This document shows positions 35,229 through 47,430 of a stretch of 64,000 nt of DNA, in pieces (the first letter of the stretch is position 1; each line of letters begins with the position of its first letter). This DNA is from Nicotiana tabacum (Eukaryota; Streptophyta; Magnoliopsida; Solanales; Solanaceae): contig NC_134087.1 of the NCBI RefSeq assembly GCF_000715075.1, positions 108,353,161-108,417,160 of the forward strand, given 5' to 3'. The notes beneath the pieces were generated by a model. The model saw only the letters and a list, made by a program, of their open reading frames with translations. It made no database searches and had not been told where the DNA came from. Position numbers and translations under genes: made by a program.

Positions 35229-38200
35229 AGTTGGAATAAGAGCTCTAGTTTCATAGGTTCTACAAGTCATAAGAAGTGTCTAGTAGAGTCTTGTGGATCG
35301 GTATGATGACGTACATACCTATATTCGAGAGGCTATAGGGCGTTTAGGAAAATTTCCCATCATTATTTCCTTAACGTGCAGAATTGATTCAGCTTGAAAC
35401 ATAAATCTTTGAATTTCTTCCATGCATTTGTATGCACATGTGAGTGCTCAGTATCAATTGTGCATCGATGGCTTGTGATTCCATGAATGAGGTGCGAGAT
35501 GTGATTCCTGTGTGCTGATGATGGGCCAGTTTAGAGGACTTGAGGTCGAGGTTTGGTTGTAGTTTGAGCACGAGAATTTCAGTTGTATGAGCACGTGCTT
35601 TTAGACTTAAAAGTCCGGTAGTGTCCCTATTAGTGAAATTCATTGCTCGAAGAGAGGTTGGATGGCTCTATGATAAGGATGATGTGACTGCGGGATGTGT
35701 TCAGATGGATTGAATGTGATGAGAAGAGTTTTCTTGAGATGTAAAAAGGACTATTGGGTGATTGATTTCTGTCTTGATGTGACGTATAGTCTCAAGTTAT
35801 GAGTGTATTGGAGAATCTTCCATATTGTTTAACTATGGAACGAATTAAGTTCTCATGCCTTGTTGATGAGTTCAACCTCATGAGGAATAAGTGATTCGTA
35901 GGAGTTTTGCGTAGAGAGATGTCAGTTTGAGGCTAAGCAGGCGAGTTATCACCTGCAGGGTGTCTAAAGTTGTGTGATCCCTATGTTGTTTCTGTGGAGA
36001 TTTTTCTCTTACCGGTGGGTTATATGTGTAGAACCTTGAGTTTGGATTGCTTGAGGAGGTTAGCTTGACTATCACGAGGATGAACGCGAGCTTAGCAGAT
36101 GATTTGAGGTATTATATGGTTTGTGTTACATGAGCTTATAAAGGATTTAGTTGAATCTTACTGTGATATTATGGCAATAATAGAGAATGGGCATTGTGAG
36201 TTATCGGTGTTTTTATTTATGGCTTTGATCCAAGTGGGGGAGTCTTCTATCAACGAATTGATAGCATGGTTACGTGTTGTATTGGTTTCGGTCTGAGGCA
36301 TACTTGTGGATCGGTTATGACTTGCAGAGGCTAGTTTTAAGGACGACTTAAGCAAGGAAATTTCTGGATGCATGGTGTATTATACTCTATGGGTAATATA
36401 GGAATCATGGAATGATTGAGGTGTTATTCATGAAGGATGTAGTGCACTTGGAGTAGGAATCTGCTCAGTTGTGTTAAGGCTGGGTTACTTCTGTTGGTGT
36501 TGTCATGCTAATGGGGCACAAGTCGTGCGGGTCGTTTGGGGCGGTGCAATTGAGATTTGAGTAGAGTGGATGAGTCTCGAAAAAATTCTAATGGATTCAA
36601 GATTTTTATGTAGCAATTGTGAATTTTTCCATATTTGTATATGGCTAGGATCTGCCATTTTTCAATGGATGGTGTCGATACTTGTGGCATTTCTATATCA
36701 ATATGGATTCTACATTTTAGCATCAGGAAGGTGAAGAAAAGTGGCTTTAAATTCACATAAGGTCTCTTCAGAATGAGTGTCTTGGTTGTGATACTTTTAG
36801 GGTGGTTAAGTTGAATACAACGGTGTATGGACCTTAGGGTTGTGTGGTTTTATTATAGGATCTTTTAGGGTAATTCTTGGTTAAGGATCATGGTATTATG
36901 GTGAGGAGTATCAACTTGAGGGTAATTCGGAAGGAACTCGGAGAAATAGGGCATCTTGGCAGTAGGTTGGATCAGTAGGGTAATGGTATGGTCGATTCTT
37001 TTGGTTCTCATTATGTGGTGAGTCTCTAAAGGTGTTTTGTAGCAGTAATCTTGGGTTTGGCGACTCGTGCGACTTGGTTGAGTTAGAGAGATTCAGTTCT
37101 GACGGCTTGGTTGTGTGCAAATGGATTTCAAAGTGCTCTCGAGGATTTCTATCACGGTTAGAGGTGTATATTTCTTACTGGCATGAGGAACATGTTGCGT
37201 ATTATGATTTCTCCTAGATGAGATCAAATGTAATGTTCCTGGCAAATTAAGTATGTAGTTTGCTTGCAACTCAGAGTTGATTATGATATTCTCGTACTTT
37301 TCATGTGATGGCATAATAGATGTGGTGTGTTACGTGGGATTGACATTTGCATGTGCAAGGTCACGGGTCCGTTTCGAAGGGAAAATCATAAATTCTTAGA
37401 CAGTATGGATGGTTTCTGAAGTTTATATGAATGCTATAACTATTTGGTAATTCTTGGGAAGGGTGCGCATTTCAGAAGGTGCACTGCATTCAGACTTACG
37501 GATGCTTTATTGGTATTGCGGTACTTGCCTAGTTCAACCACTACTAATATTCATATTTTGCTATGCGGCACAGAAGAATTATAAAAGTATTCCTCGTGGG
37601 ATGATTATGTATGAGAGACGTGTTAGACATTCAGGCGGTGGAGTTGGGATCGGATATGGTGATTCATGTGCTATATGGAATTTATGGGTGACTAGAGTGG
37701 ATTTGGGGTCCATTGGTAGGCCCAATGAGGATGTGTATTCTACACCGGGTTAGATTGGTTCACTATGTACTACTGTTGTTGAGGGATGTGCCATTCTGTT
37801 AGAGTTGATCTTATTCGTGTTCTAAGATGTTCTATGAGTTACCTTTCTATGCTACAAGGGGTTGGGATCTATTGGTTATAGGCACACATGGTGTGGTCCT
37901 ATTTGGGACATATAGCGAAATTTGAGCGAGATGGATATTAGGGTGTTGAATGATTGATTACGTATTTGGTTATGTTCTTTCCGGACTGTGGTATTGTGTT
38001 ATTCGTTCCTCCGTGGTTATGGTATGCACCTTGGGTACTTGAGGTTGAATTGCGCGTGGTTGTTGATTTTGGGCATGGTAGCTTGAGTTATTCCATATGG
38101 ACAGTGTTTGGATGGGGTTACGCATTGCAACAGAGTTATGTTGAGATATGATTCTTTGTGTCAGATTCGTGTGGCATGGTTCTACTGTATGATGGACTCA

Positions 38201-38960
38201 TGGCATTGCGGTTGTGGTGGTATTTGTTGAACTTGCGAGATGGTTCTCTCATTTAAGTCATTTTTGATGATTGAATACATTTGAATTATTGCGTATTGGT
38301 GCACAGATTGCATGGTTTGTGGCTCTATGTAGTATTGTTGTGGCGTTTTAGTAGAGTAGCTTGTATTTGATAAGAGGAAGTCGTCGGACCTAGAATGGGG
38401 GCTATCAGATTTGATTGCGATATATTTGAAAGGACAATGTCGCTGATCGGCTTAGAAATTGGCTATAGTTCTTGTCGATTGAGAGGAAGCTCCATGGCTT
38501 GTTGATCTGATGAGTGGCGAGGAGTTTGTGATGTTTCTTTCATCATTGGTAGTGTACGAATGTTTGAGAATGAGGTTTTGTTTGATATGAGGTTTATTGC
38601 CGGTATTGGGTTATTTTGAGTAGCTGCTGTGATAAAAAATTTTGCTACGAGTATGCGAGTCTCGTGGTATGTCATGTGATTAAATCTTGGGTTATGGTTA
38701 TGGCTTGATACAACGTGTTTAGAATCATATAGTGTGTGGAAGCGATATTGGGGTCTTGCAGGAAATTCCAGGTGTTGGAAATTGGATTATGTGGTTTACG
38801 GGCTGAGGTTGAAGTAATGATCTTCGGCTATGTTCCGTTGTCGGGCCTATATGGAATAGGGTGATGTTAAATCACCCTCAAATATGGGCATGGTAAGGTT
38901 ACATGGCAGTTGATGGCTTTGGAACAACTCCTGGCACGTTCGAGGACGAACGTATGATTA
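35229..38960 (+). other. Noncoding interior of D
   Basis: The first bases, AGTTGGAATAAGAGC, resemble a decayed initiator-Met primer site (compare TGGTATCAGAGC in J). The remaining 3.7 kb has only short open frames on both strands, none with a recognised motif. The G/T-rich plus strand and the shared tail suggest descent from a Tekay-like parent whose coding part was lost or replaced. Confidence 0.6.
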
Positions 38961-38972
38961 AGTAAGGGAGGA
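38961..38972 (+). other. Polypurine tract of D
   Basis: AGTAAGGGAGGA immediately before the 3' LTR start. Confidence 0.7.
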
Positions 38973-41556
38973 TGTAACGACCCGAGCTGTCGTTTTGAGC
39001 ATTTGCATTTCGCTCGGTAGTTTGAGGGCATGAGTAGCTCTGTATGATGTATTATGACTTGTGTGAATCGTTGGTTTTGGTTTTCATGTTGTTCGAAATC
39101 GATTTGGAAGAATGAATTTCATTGTTGAAGCTTTAAGTTGGAATAGTTGACCATGTTTGATTTTTTAGCATTTGAGCTCGGATTGGAGTTTTGATGGTTC
39201 CGTTAAGTCTGAATGGTGATTTTTGGACTCGGACGTATGCCCGTATTTGCAATTGGATATTTCTAGAAGGATTCAGCACTAATAGGCGAAAGTCAAAAAT
39301 TTGAAGGATTGGAAAGTTCATAAGTTTGATCGGAAGTTGACCTTGAGGATATTGGATTCAGATTGTGGTTCTGGGAATTGGAATAGCTTTGTTATGTTAT
39401 TTGAGACTTGTGTGAAAAATTTGGATTCATTCCGGGCTGATTTGATATCTTTCGACGCTAGTTTTGGAAGTTGAAAGCCCGAAGTTCAGTTAAGTTCGAA
39501 TTGAGGTGTGATTTGTCGTTTCGATGTTTTTAGGTCTGATTTGAGGCCTCAAGTAAGTCTATATTATATTATGTTACCTGTTGGTATGTTCTGATAGGGT
39601 CCCGAGGGGCTTGGGTGAGTTTCGGATAGGTTTGGGTTGTGTTGCGCTTGGTTTTTTTATGTTTTGATGTCGTTTCTTCAAGTATAAATAGTACCACATT
39701 AAGCAAATGAGCTCCAATTTTTGTTTTGATAGAAGCATTAGATCTGTATCATAATTTTGGAATTATAGAAACTGGAATCATCAAGTCTTGACATCGTATG
39801 AGGAATTTATGATCATTTTACTAAGAATTGGATTGCCAGATTTTTCAAATTAATTACGAAATTACCATCGAATTCCTATTTAAAAATCTACATTATTTAT
39901 CAATATTGAAACTAACATATATCCTTCATTATAAAGGTCAAATGGAGTGATTCAAAATCTTAACTTTACTGGAATTTCATAAAGAACCCATTGGAGGCAT
40001 CAAAAGTGAGTTTCAGAATCGTTTGCATGAGAAACGAGGCAGAACAGTTGGGTGAAAGCATATAAATCAAGAGCTTGTTCATTTGGTCATATTTTGAGTT
40101 GGGGAGCTCGGATTTGGAAGATTATTGAAGTGATTTTCACCACAAGGATTGGGGTAAGTGTTCTCTACTCATTTTTATTATTATATTTCATGAATCTATC
40201 TTCATTTTTGGCAATTGGTTGATGATTTCAAAAGTGAAATTGGGGATTTTTGTCTAAGACTTCATAAAGCGAATTTTTGAGTTTTTAACATCGATTCAGA
40301 GTCGGATTTGAGTGAAAATAGTATGGTTGGACTCGTAATTGAATGTGATGTTGAATTTTATAAGTTTCATCGAGTTCCGAGGTGTGGGCCCCGTGTTGGA
40401 CTTTTTGGTTGATTTTGGTTTTTTGAGTAAAAATTCGACCTTTATCAAATGGAATTGTTTCCTTAGGCTTTATTTGATGCATTTGAGTTGTTTTTGGCTA
40501 GTTTCGAGCAGTTCAGAGGTCAGTACATGTGGGATGGAATTTTAGGAGCATCGTTTAGCTTGCTTGGTATTAGATTTGGCTTGTTCGAGGTAAGTAACAC
40601 ATCTAAACTTGGTGCTGAGGGTATGAAACCCCGAACTACGTATTATGTGTTTGGTGTTGAGGTGATGCACATGCTGGGTGACGGCCGTATGGGAGTGCAC
40701 CGTGTGAATTTGACTTAGTTATTTCTGTGGTATGGTGTAGTTACCTAATCTTATTTGTATCCATGAAATCTCTACGTGCTAGAGTAATTAAGCTGTGAAC
40801 CATGTTAAAAACCCTATCTATGCTATATGCTTATCCTGTTGGGACCCATTGGGGTCTTTTCTACTATTGAGCTATCTGTTTATATTGAAATGACGTACTC
40901 AGTCATATGCATTCATCTACATATCATATCTCAGTCTCTGTTGCCATTTATTAATACATCATATCATTATTTTTGGGCTGATCTTTCATGACATTGTGAG
41001 CCCGAGAGACTGAATGAGTCGAGCATCATATCTCTGAGTTACTTTGTGTACCACTTTTACTATATTGTTATGCATTGTTGCTAATTATTAGAGTTTGAAT
41101 CTGACCCTTGATCCAGCTAGTTACTACTTTCAACCTAAGGTTATATAGGTTTGTTACTTATTGAGTACATGGGGTCGGTTGTACTCATACTACACTTCGG
41201 CACCTTGCTTCCAGACTTGGATGCTGACGTTGTTGTGTATGATAGAAGCTAGTATTGACAACGTACCTGAGTTCCGGTAATAGATGCCTCTTGTTCATGG
41301 TATCTCTTAACTTAGGAAAAATCTGTTTATGTATAATTCGGGCAGATGATGTATTTATGTTACACTAGCTTTGTAAACTCTAAATCTTAGAAGCTCATGA
41401 TTTGTACTACCAGTCCTTGGAAAATCTATAAGATTTAGATGTTTTCTTTTATTTATTTGTCTCATTAAATTTCATTGGATTGGTTTATTGTCAATTGGTT
41501 TACCTAGCAGGTTGGGTTAGGTTTCATCACGACTAGTTGAATTTTGGGTCGGGATA
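38973..41556 (+). repeat. 3' LTR of D (2,584 bp)
   Basis: Begins TGTAACGACCCGAGCTG and ends GGGTCGGGATA, a mutated form of GGTCGTGACA. Numerous substitutions and indels against the 5' LTR, including a roughly 570 bp deletion near 41,020. Confidence 0.85.
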
Positions 41557-41869
41557 ATAAAGGTCTTCATTGTAAATTGCATTACTATATGTGATCTTAT
41601 ACCAATCCTGCACTTTTAGTTATTATCTATCATTGTAATTTATCTTGGGTCCATAACAGTATTACTTATGTAAAATTATATGTATTGGGCAACACTTGTT
41701 TTCTTGAACATGTATTAAATTGGGCCTTCCGAGTTCTCAAAAGAACTTAGGCGCAAGTTATGTATATGCACCTATTGGAGTCTTAAGTTGTTGTTATCCA
41801 TCCTCGCTACAAGCTAGACCCACTTTCTTTCAGGCCCAAACTAGAGTCCATTCTTTTCCTCTATTGCTT
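41557..41869 (+). other. Sequence between D and the J remnant
   Basis: About 310 bp, probably more of H, with wording (TTGGGCCTTCCGAGTTCTCA) that looks LTR-derived. No coding sense. Confidence 0.35.
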
Positions 41870-42925
41870 TATTAAGTTTACCCAGCGTAATTTCGATTCG
41901 ATATGGGTAATTGTTGATAGGTTTACCAAGTCTGCCCATTTTCTGCCCCGTCAGAACTACATATTCCTCAGAGGATTATGTGAGGGTTTATATTAAAGAG
42001 ATAGTATGACTGCATGGCATCTCTGTATCTATTATCTCGGATAGAGGAGCTCAATTTACAGCTAACTTATAGAGGTCCTTCCAAAAGGATTGGGGACTAA
42101 AGTAAGTCGTAGTATATTATTTCATCCTCAGACAGACGGACAGGCTGAGCGTACTATTCAAACACTGGAGAATATGTTATAAGCTTATGTAATAGACTTC
42201 AAAGGTAGTTGGGATGATCATCTGCCACCGATTGAGTTTGCATATAATAATAATTACCATTCCAGTATTCAGATGGCTACATACAAAGCTCTTTATGGAC
42301 GAAAGTGTAGGTCGCCTATAGGGTGGTTCGATGTTGGGGAAACTATGTTAGTAGGACCAGAATTGGTATAGCAGACAATCGAGAGAATTAAGCTTATACA
42401 GTAAAGGCTATTTGCAGCTTAAAGCCGTCAGATGGCTTATGCGAATAATCAACGACGAGACTCGAAATTTTAGGTGGACGGTTGGGTATTCCAAAAAGGT
42501 ATCACCAATGAAAGATGTCATGAGGTTCACAAAGAAAGGAAAACTTATCCCTCGGTACATGGGACCATAGAGGATCATACGCTAAGTAATCCAGGTAACA
42601 TATAAGTTAGACTTATGTCTTCAGACTTGGAGTCTGTACATGCAGTCTTTCATGTATCTATGCTCCGTAAATATATCGGAGATCCGTCTAGAATTATGTT
42701 AGTTGACGACATTTAGGTCACAAAGAAGCCATCATATAAAGAAACTCCCATTGCTATATTAGACGGACAGATTCGGAGATCGTGAACTAAAGACATAGCT
42801 TCGGTAAAAGTACTTTAAAGAAACAATAATGTGGAAGACGTGAATTAGGAGGCCGATGAAGACATGAAGTCTAGATATTTGTACTTATTTCCTCCTCAAG
42901 AGAAGGATCTGACTGAGACGCCATA
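41870..42925 (+). pseudogene. INT: Integrase and chromodomain remnant of element J
   Basis: Shifting frames give the integrase core: FDSIWVIVDRFTKSAHFLP, SDRGAQFTANL (second catalytic Asp), and FHPQTDGQAERTIQTLENML (catalytic Glu), then WDDHLPPIEFAYNNNYHSSI and ALYGRKCRSPIGW. Further on, HVSMLRKYIGDPS and PIAILDGQIR lead to a chromodomain-like end that stops at 42,923. This order is that of chromovirus (Tekay-type) Ty3/gypsy integrase, which inserts element DNA and can read histone marks. At least one frameshift and several stops (for example in NML-stop-AYV) make it dead. All upstream pol is missing. Confidence 0.8.
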
Positions 42926-43129
42926 ACCTTAAGGTACGTATATTGATTCTAGTGTTAGTTATTGTCATTGGTCATGTGAGGTCATTGTCGTTATTGATGG
43001 TCGTGGTCCTAAGTGGCGCTGAATTATTAAGTTTCTACAGGAACAGTTGGTTTCAGTGTTGTTACCAAGGGAGCCTCTTCCAAGGTTATATAGATCCCGG
43101 AAGGTTAAACATTTGAGGACGAATGTTTC
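42926..43129 (+). other. 3' noncoding tail of element J
   Basis: About 200 bp between the integrase stop and the polypurine tract, ending TTTGAGGACGAATGTTTCT. The same ending occurs in D. Confidence 0.6.
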
Positions 43130-43143
43130 TAAGGGGGAAAGGA
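43130..43143 (+). other. Polypurine tract of J
   Basis: TAAGGGGGAAAGGA directly before the LTR start TGTTACATC. Confidence 0.75.
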
Positions 43144-43777
43144 TGTTACATCTCGGATTTTTCGTACGTTAAAAATTCATTTTCAGTTAACCGACGTAGA
43201 CTCGGGAGTGAGATCATATTGACGTTAATGTACTTACTCTATTTATAACAAGAGATAAATAAGTGTTATGAAGGATGAAGGGATACGCGGATTAAAGAAA
43301 ACGAGTTTCGCTAAAAAGTGTCCCATTTGGAATAAAATATGGGTCGAGCAATAATACCAAATAATTATGAACTAGTACCATGCAAGGTACCGTATGACCA
43401 CAACAATATAATATATAAAGTATATATGAAGTATTTTAAAAATAAATAGAATTTTAAGTAATTTGGGGCAATTTTTAAATTATGCGGGTAATTGATTAAT
43501 TACCGGATAATGGGATATTACCCAATTACCTAATAAGTGGATAAAAATTAAATATACCACCCCACCCCACCTGGAAACTAGCCACATTATCAAGAAATCA
43601 CTAAGTCATTCCTTGATTAGGTGTCAAATGGATACAAATCCCTTTCATCCTTTCAAGACTTTGGATATCCAAGTCTTTCCTATTTCATTTTCATTTTGAA
43701 GTTAAAAACAGAATGTTGCCTTTGCTTTCTAAATTTCAAAATACCAAATTCAAGAGTTTTTCTCAAATGGTCAACAC

Positions 43778-43993
43778 TTGAACAATTCCAAGCAATTATT
43801 AGTTCATGTGGTAAAAGAAGATGAAACGTTGACTTCAATTTCAAAGTTATATAGGGTGCCTAGTTATGAAATTACTACTGCGAATAAGGAAATTATTGAT
43901 GTTGACCCTGTCTTTGAGGGGCAACTTCTCAACATCCCTTCTTATATCACAACTTGCTCGCAAACGGCTTTGAGACGGAACGTTGCTTTATGA
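43778..43993 (+). pseudogene. LysM-domain gene fragment inside the J LTR
   Basis: A 71-codon reading contains one LysM domain from about residue 8 to 53: LLVHVVKEDETLTSISKLYR followed by VPSYEITTANKEIIDVDPVF and EGQLLNIP. This fits the LysM pattern (V-V-K-x-x-x-T-L-x-x-I-x-x-x-Y, then A-N near the middle, and G-Q-x-L-x-I-P at the end). The usual Gly-Asp before Thr-Leu reads Asp-Glu. LysM domains bind chitin or peptidoglycan-type glycans; plants have them in receptors and in small single-domain proteins. No signal peptide, kinase or other domain is present, and both sides are LTR sequence. I infer a captured host exon or cDNA piece, not a working gene. The ATG shown may be accidental. Confidence 0.7.
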
Positions 43994-44885
43994 ATTTCAA
44001 ACAGTAGCAGCAAGGCTTCTTCTATCAAATTCAATGAGAATTATTATTAGAAGCTTAACAACGTAAATATTTTTGTGGTTCTAAAGGAGTACTGTACAAT
44101 TTTTTCCAAGAATATCATACGGATTTTCCCTACTCCACGTATGTTAAGGACATCCCTTCTTTCTTTTGGCATGGTCCGAATTATACAGAAGAAACAAGCA
44201 AACGTACAGTTTCCATGAATTACTCTATTTGTAGAAAAATTAGCGATGTCTATATTCTTGATTCCCCATGAAAATTATTATTATCTTCTGTTCATGGGTC
44301 TCAGAATAATACGTAGTTGAAAAAGTTTATCCGGAAGGAATATTGAGATTATTATGTATTTTTCATGCATTTCACTCATGTGCATTGACCCATGACCAGA
44401 TGGCGTTATATACGCGTATATATGTAAATATATGTATATGGGATATGGAAAAAGGTTACAATGTTATATAGGCACCACCACCTGATCAGCTGATATATGT
44501 CGATGATATTGCCCATAGTGGCAAAGATGATATGATGGGATGCCCTTAGTGGCTTGATGATATTATGTACACCCATACCTATGTTGGCACGACATTTATA
44601 CGCACATGCATGACATTATAAATATTTCAGAATTTACAAAGTTATTCAGATTTAAAGATGTGTTTCTGTATTCCATGTTTCATCTATGTCTTTTACGTAC
44701 TAATTTTCATGCCATACATACTCAGTACATTTTTCGTACTGACGCCCTATTTCACGAGGCCTGCGTTTCATGCCCGCAGGTGCAGGTAGTCAAGCTGACG
44801 GTCCCCTTTCTTTAGGATCCCTGATCAGCGAGAGTTGGTATGCTCCACTTGATCTGGAGCTGCTTTAATTTTGGTACGATACATT

Positions 44886-44888
<3 letters not shown>

Positions 44889-44941
<53 letters not shown>

Positions 44942-44958
44942 TGTGTGTGTGTGTGTGT
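44889..44958 (+). repeat. (AT)n(GT)n microsatellite
   Basis: About 25 AT units followed by about nine GT units inside the J LTR. Confidence 0.95.
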
Positions 44959-45288
44959 ATGTATATGGGTATGACGTGGCTTAGTCCCGTCTTTGTACAG
45001 CTATATTTCTATTAGGGGTCTGTAGACAGTATGTCTAGTTGGGTTGTATGTGGCCATGTCGGCTTTCAGGTCTGGATGTGTAGTTATCTATAGCAGCCTT
45101 GCCGGCTCGCCCACTGTATTCTGCCTGTATACGTACACATGCCTTGTAGGCGGGTTTCTTTTATGTATGTTATTTTCGTAATTCAGCAGATGTTATTCAG
45201 GTTCATATCTTAGACGCATGCTTAGGGGTATTTGACAGGTAAGACTTAGGCACCCATCGCGGCCCATCAGTTTGGGTCGTGACAAAAG

Positions 45289-45300
45289 TGGTATCAGAGC
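45289..45300 (+). other. Primer-binding site of J (initiator Met tRNA type)
   Basis: TGGTATCAGAGC, complementary to the 3' end of initiator tRNA-Met, lies 4 nt after the LTR end. It is the common chromovirus/copia primer site. Confidence 0.85.
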
Positions 45301-45477
45301 AGTTCTATCCTAGGGTTGTCTACAGACCGTGTCTGGTAGAGTCTTGTTTATGGGTGTGTTGTGCACCACGCTTATAGAGAAGAGGCTACAGAAAATATAG
45401 GATGTTATCCTCTCTTCTTATCTTAGATCATATGATATAAGCATTCATATTCCTAACGATGTGTTACATTTTCAGCG

Positions 45478-45560
45478 ATGCCTCCAAAAGAGTACAGCCG
45501 CCCAGAAGAGAAAGTTCGTGGCTGGTGAGACTACTAGTCGAGCTCCACGAGTTACCAGGG
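45478..45560 (+). pseudogene. gag: gag start of J, truncated
   Basis: ATG at 45,478 gives MPPKE and then the reading continues in another frame (AQKRKFVAGETTSRAPRVTR), typical of a Tekay-type gag N-terminus with its basic stretch. A frameshift lies within the first five codons. It is cut after about 27 codons by LTR F2. Confidence 0.6.
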
Positions 45561-47430
45561 CTCAGGCTGGTCATTTTATGAGCTACCGCTCTGTTTCCCC
45601 CATTTCTGCTTTTTATTGTCTTGTTCAACTGTATTATGTGTTATCAGGTTGGTTGGTTTAGGTTCGGAAGAGGTTTTGGAAACTAATGATAAACTTAGTC
45701 TCTTTTGAGTAAGCTTAGGTTGGAAAAGTCAAGTGGATGTTGACTTATATGAAAAAGGGATCGGATGTAAATTATGATGGTTCGGATAGCTTCGGGAGGT
45801 GATTTGGGACTTAGGAGCATGATCGGAATGGGTTTTGGAGGTCCGGAGTAGATTTAGGCTTGAATTGGTGAAATTGAAATTTTGGCGTTTTCCGGTTGAT
45901 AGGTGAGATTTTGATATAGGGGTCGGAATGGAATTCCGAAAGTTAGAGTAGGTCTATTGTGTCATTTATGACGTGCGTGCAAAATTTCAGGTCATTCGGA
46001 CAAAGTTTGGTAGACTTTTTGATCGAAAGCGGAATTTGGAAGTTTTTGAAATTCTTAGGCTTGAATCCTATGATGATTTTGTGTTTTGATGTTGTTTTTG
46101 AGGGTTGGAACAAGTTTGAATGATGTTATGGGATATGTTGGCATGTTTGGTTGAGGTCTCGAGGTCCTCGGGTGAGTTTTGGGTGGTTGTACGGATCAAA
46201 TTCATGTTGGAGAAGTTGTAGATTTCTGTTGTTGGTGTTGCTAACAATTGGCCTTCGCGTTCGCGAGTGGGCTCTCCCGTTCGCGAAGGGATGTGGTGTG
46301 AGGCAGGAAGTTTGTCCTTCCCATTCCCGATGTGGGTCCCGCATTGGCGAAGGGTTGGGTTCAGCGTTCATCGCGAACGCGATGAGTTTCCCGCGTTTGC
46401 GTAGAGTATTTAGGGTAGCTGGGATTCCAGGAGCTTTGTGCTTCGCGTTCGCGTAGGTGTAGCCGCGTTTGCGAAGGTTTGGTCAGCTAAAGCATCGCGT
46501 TCGCGTAAGAGGATTTTTGGCCAATGGAATTTTTGTGCTTCGCGAACACGAGGCTTTGACCACATTCGCGAAGAAGGAATTTAAATCGCTAGGCAGAATA
46601 TTTGAAAGGCCATTTTCGTGATTTTTGGCCATAGTTCAACATTTTGAGTCGGTTTTGGAGCTTCTTGAGAGATATTGAAGAGGGAATTCAAGAGAACGTC
46701 TTGGAGGTAACATTTATGGACTTGATACTCAATCCTATTATGATTTTTACCTAATTAAACATGATATTTGGGGGATTTGAATCCTAAAATTGAGGAGTTA
46801 GGGCTTGGAAATTGGAGACCTTAATCTAGGGAATTGAGGGGTCATTTGTGGTCGGATTTTGGTATTCTTGGTATGTATAAACTCGTGAGAGTTTAAGGAT
46901 TCTAGTTTAGTATTTTTTATCGGAATTAGAGGCGTGGGCCCGGGGGTCGGGTTTTGACCAATTTCGGAATTTTAATGTAATTTGATTATTTTCGAATAGG
47001 CTTTGTTCCCTTAGCATATTTTGATGGTTACATACTAATTTTGGTTAGATTCAGGGTATTTAGAGGCCAAATCGAGAGGAAAAGGCGTCGCGGGCTAGAG
47101 TTTGGCTTGGCTTGAGGTAAGTAACGCTTCCAAACTTGGTTTTGAGGGTTTGAAACCCCGAACTATGTGTTCTATGATTACTATTGAGGTGACACAAATG
47201 CCAAGTGATGGGTGGATGGGTGTGCACCGTAAGAAATGTGGCCTGGGTCATTCCAGAGCACCGCTTAGTGACTCTTTCTTGGTGATATCTATGATGTATC
47301 TATGTGATTAAGTCAATGAACTGCAAATCATGCAAAATACCATGTTAAGGCTTCACGCCAATACTATTGAGACCCGAGAGGTCGTTTCTTGTTGTCATGT
47401 CATTAGTTTCATTTATATTCTATACTCAGT
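45560..47430 (+). mobile_element. F2: Tekay-like LTR, both ends broken
   Basis: Starts within a dozen bases of the family's normal 5' end (TTATGAGCTACCGCTCTG) and runs in the same order as F1 and F3 until G2 inserted at 47,431. No coding sense. Confidence 0.7.
46245..46590 (+). repeat. TTCGCGAA/CGCGAACGCGA cluster in F2
   Basis: About 12 CGCG-containing words (GTTCGCGAAGG, TCGCGAACGCGATG, CGCGTTCGCGTA) within 345 bp of an otherwise CpG-poor LTR. Confidence 0.75.

Larger units (their letters stand above)
32125..41556 (+). mobile_element. D: noncoding (LARD-like) LTR element, TSD ATAAA
   Basis: Two LTRs of the Tekay-like group in the same orientation enclose a 3.74 kb interior and are flanked by ATAAA (32,120-32,124 and 41,557-41,561). 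The interior starts with a decayed primer site and ends with TTCGAGGACGAACG plus a polypurine tract, as in J. No gag, protease, RT or integrase was recognised between them. Confidence 0.85.
43144..45284 (+). mobile_element. J: Tekay-type LTR shared by two interiors
   Basis: Begins TGTTACATCTCGG after a polypurine tract and ends GGGTCGTGACA. It is preceded by integrase (a 3' interior) and followed by a primer site and gag start (a 5' interior). It contains a LysM gene fragment and an AT/TG microsatellite. Confidence 0.8.

Noticed and set aside
37454..37753. 99-codon open frame in the D interior, possible captured gene
   Set aside because: No motif recognised and nothing extends it in either direction; chance frame in G/T-rich DNA.
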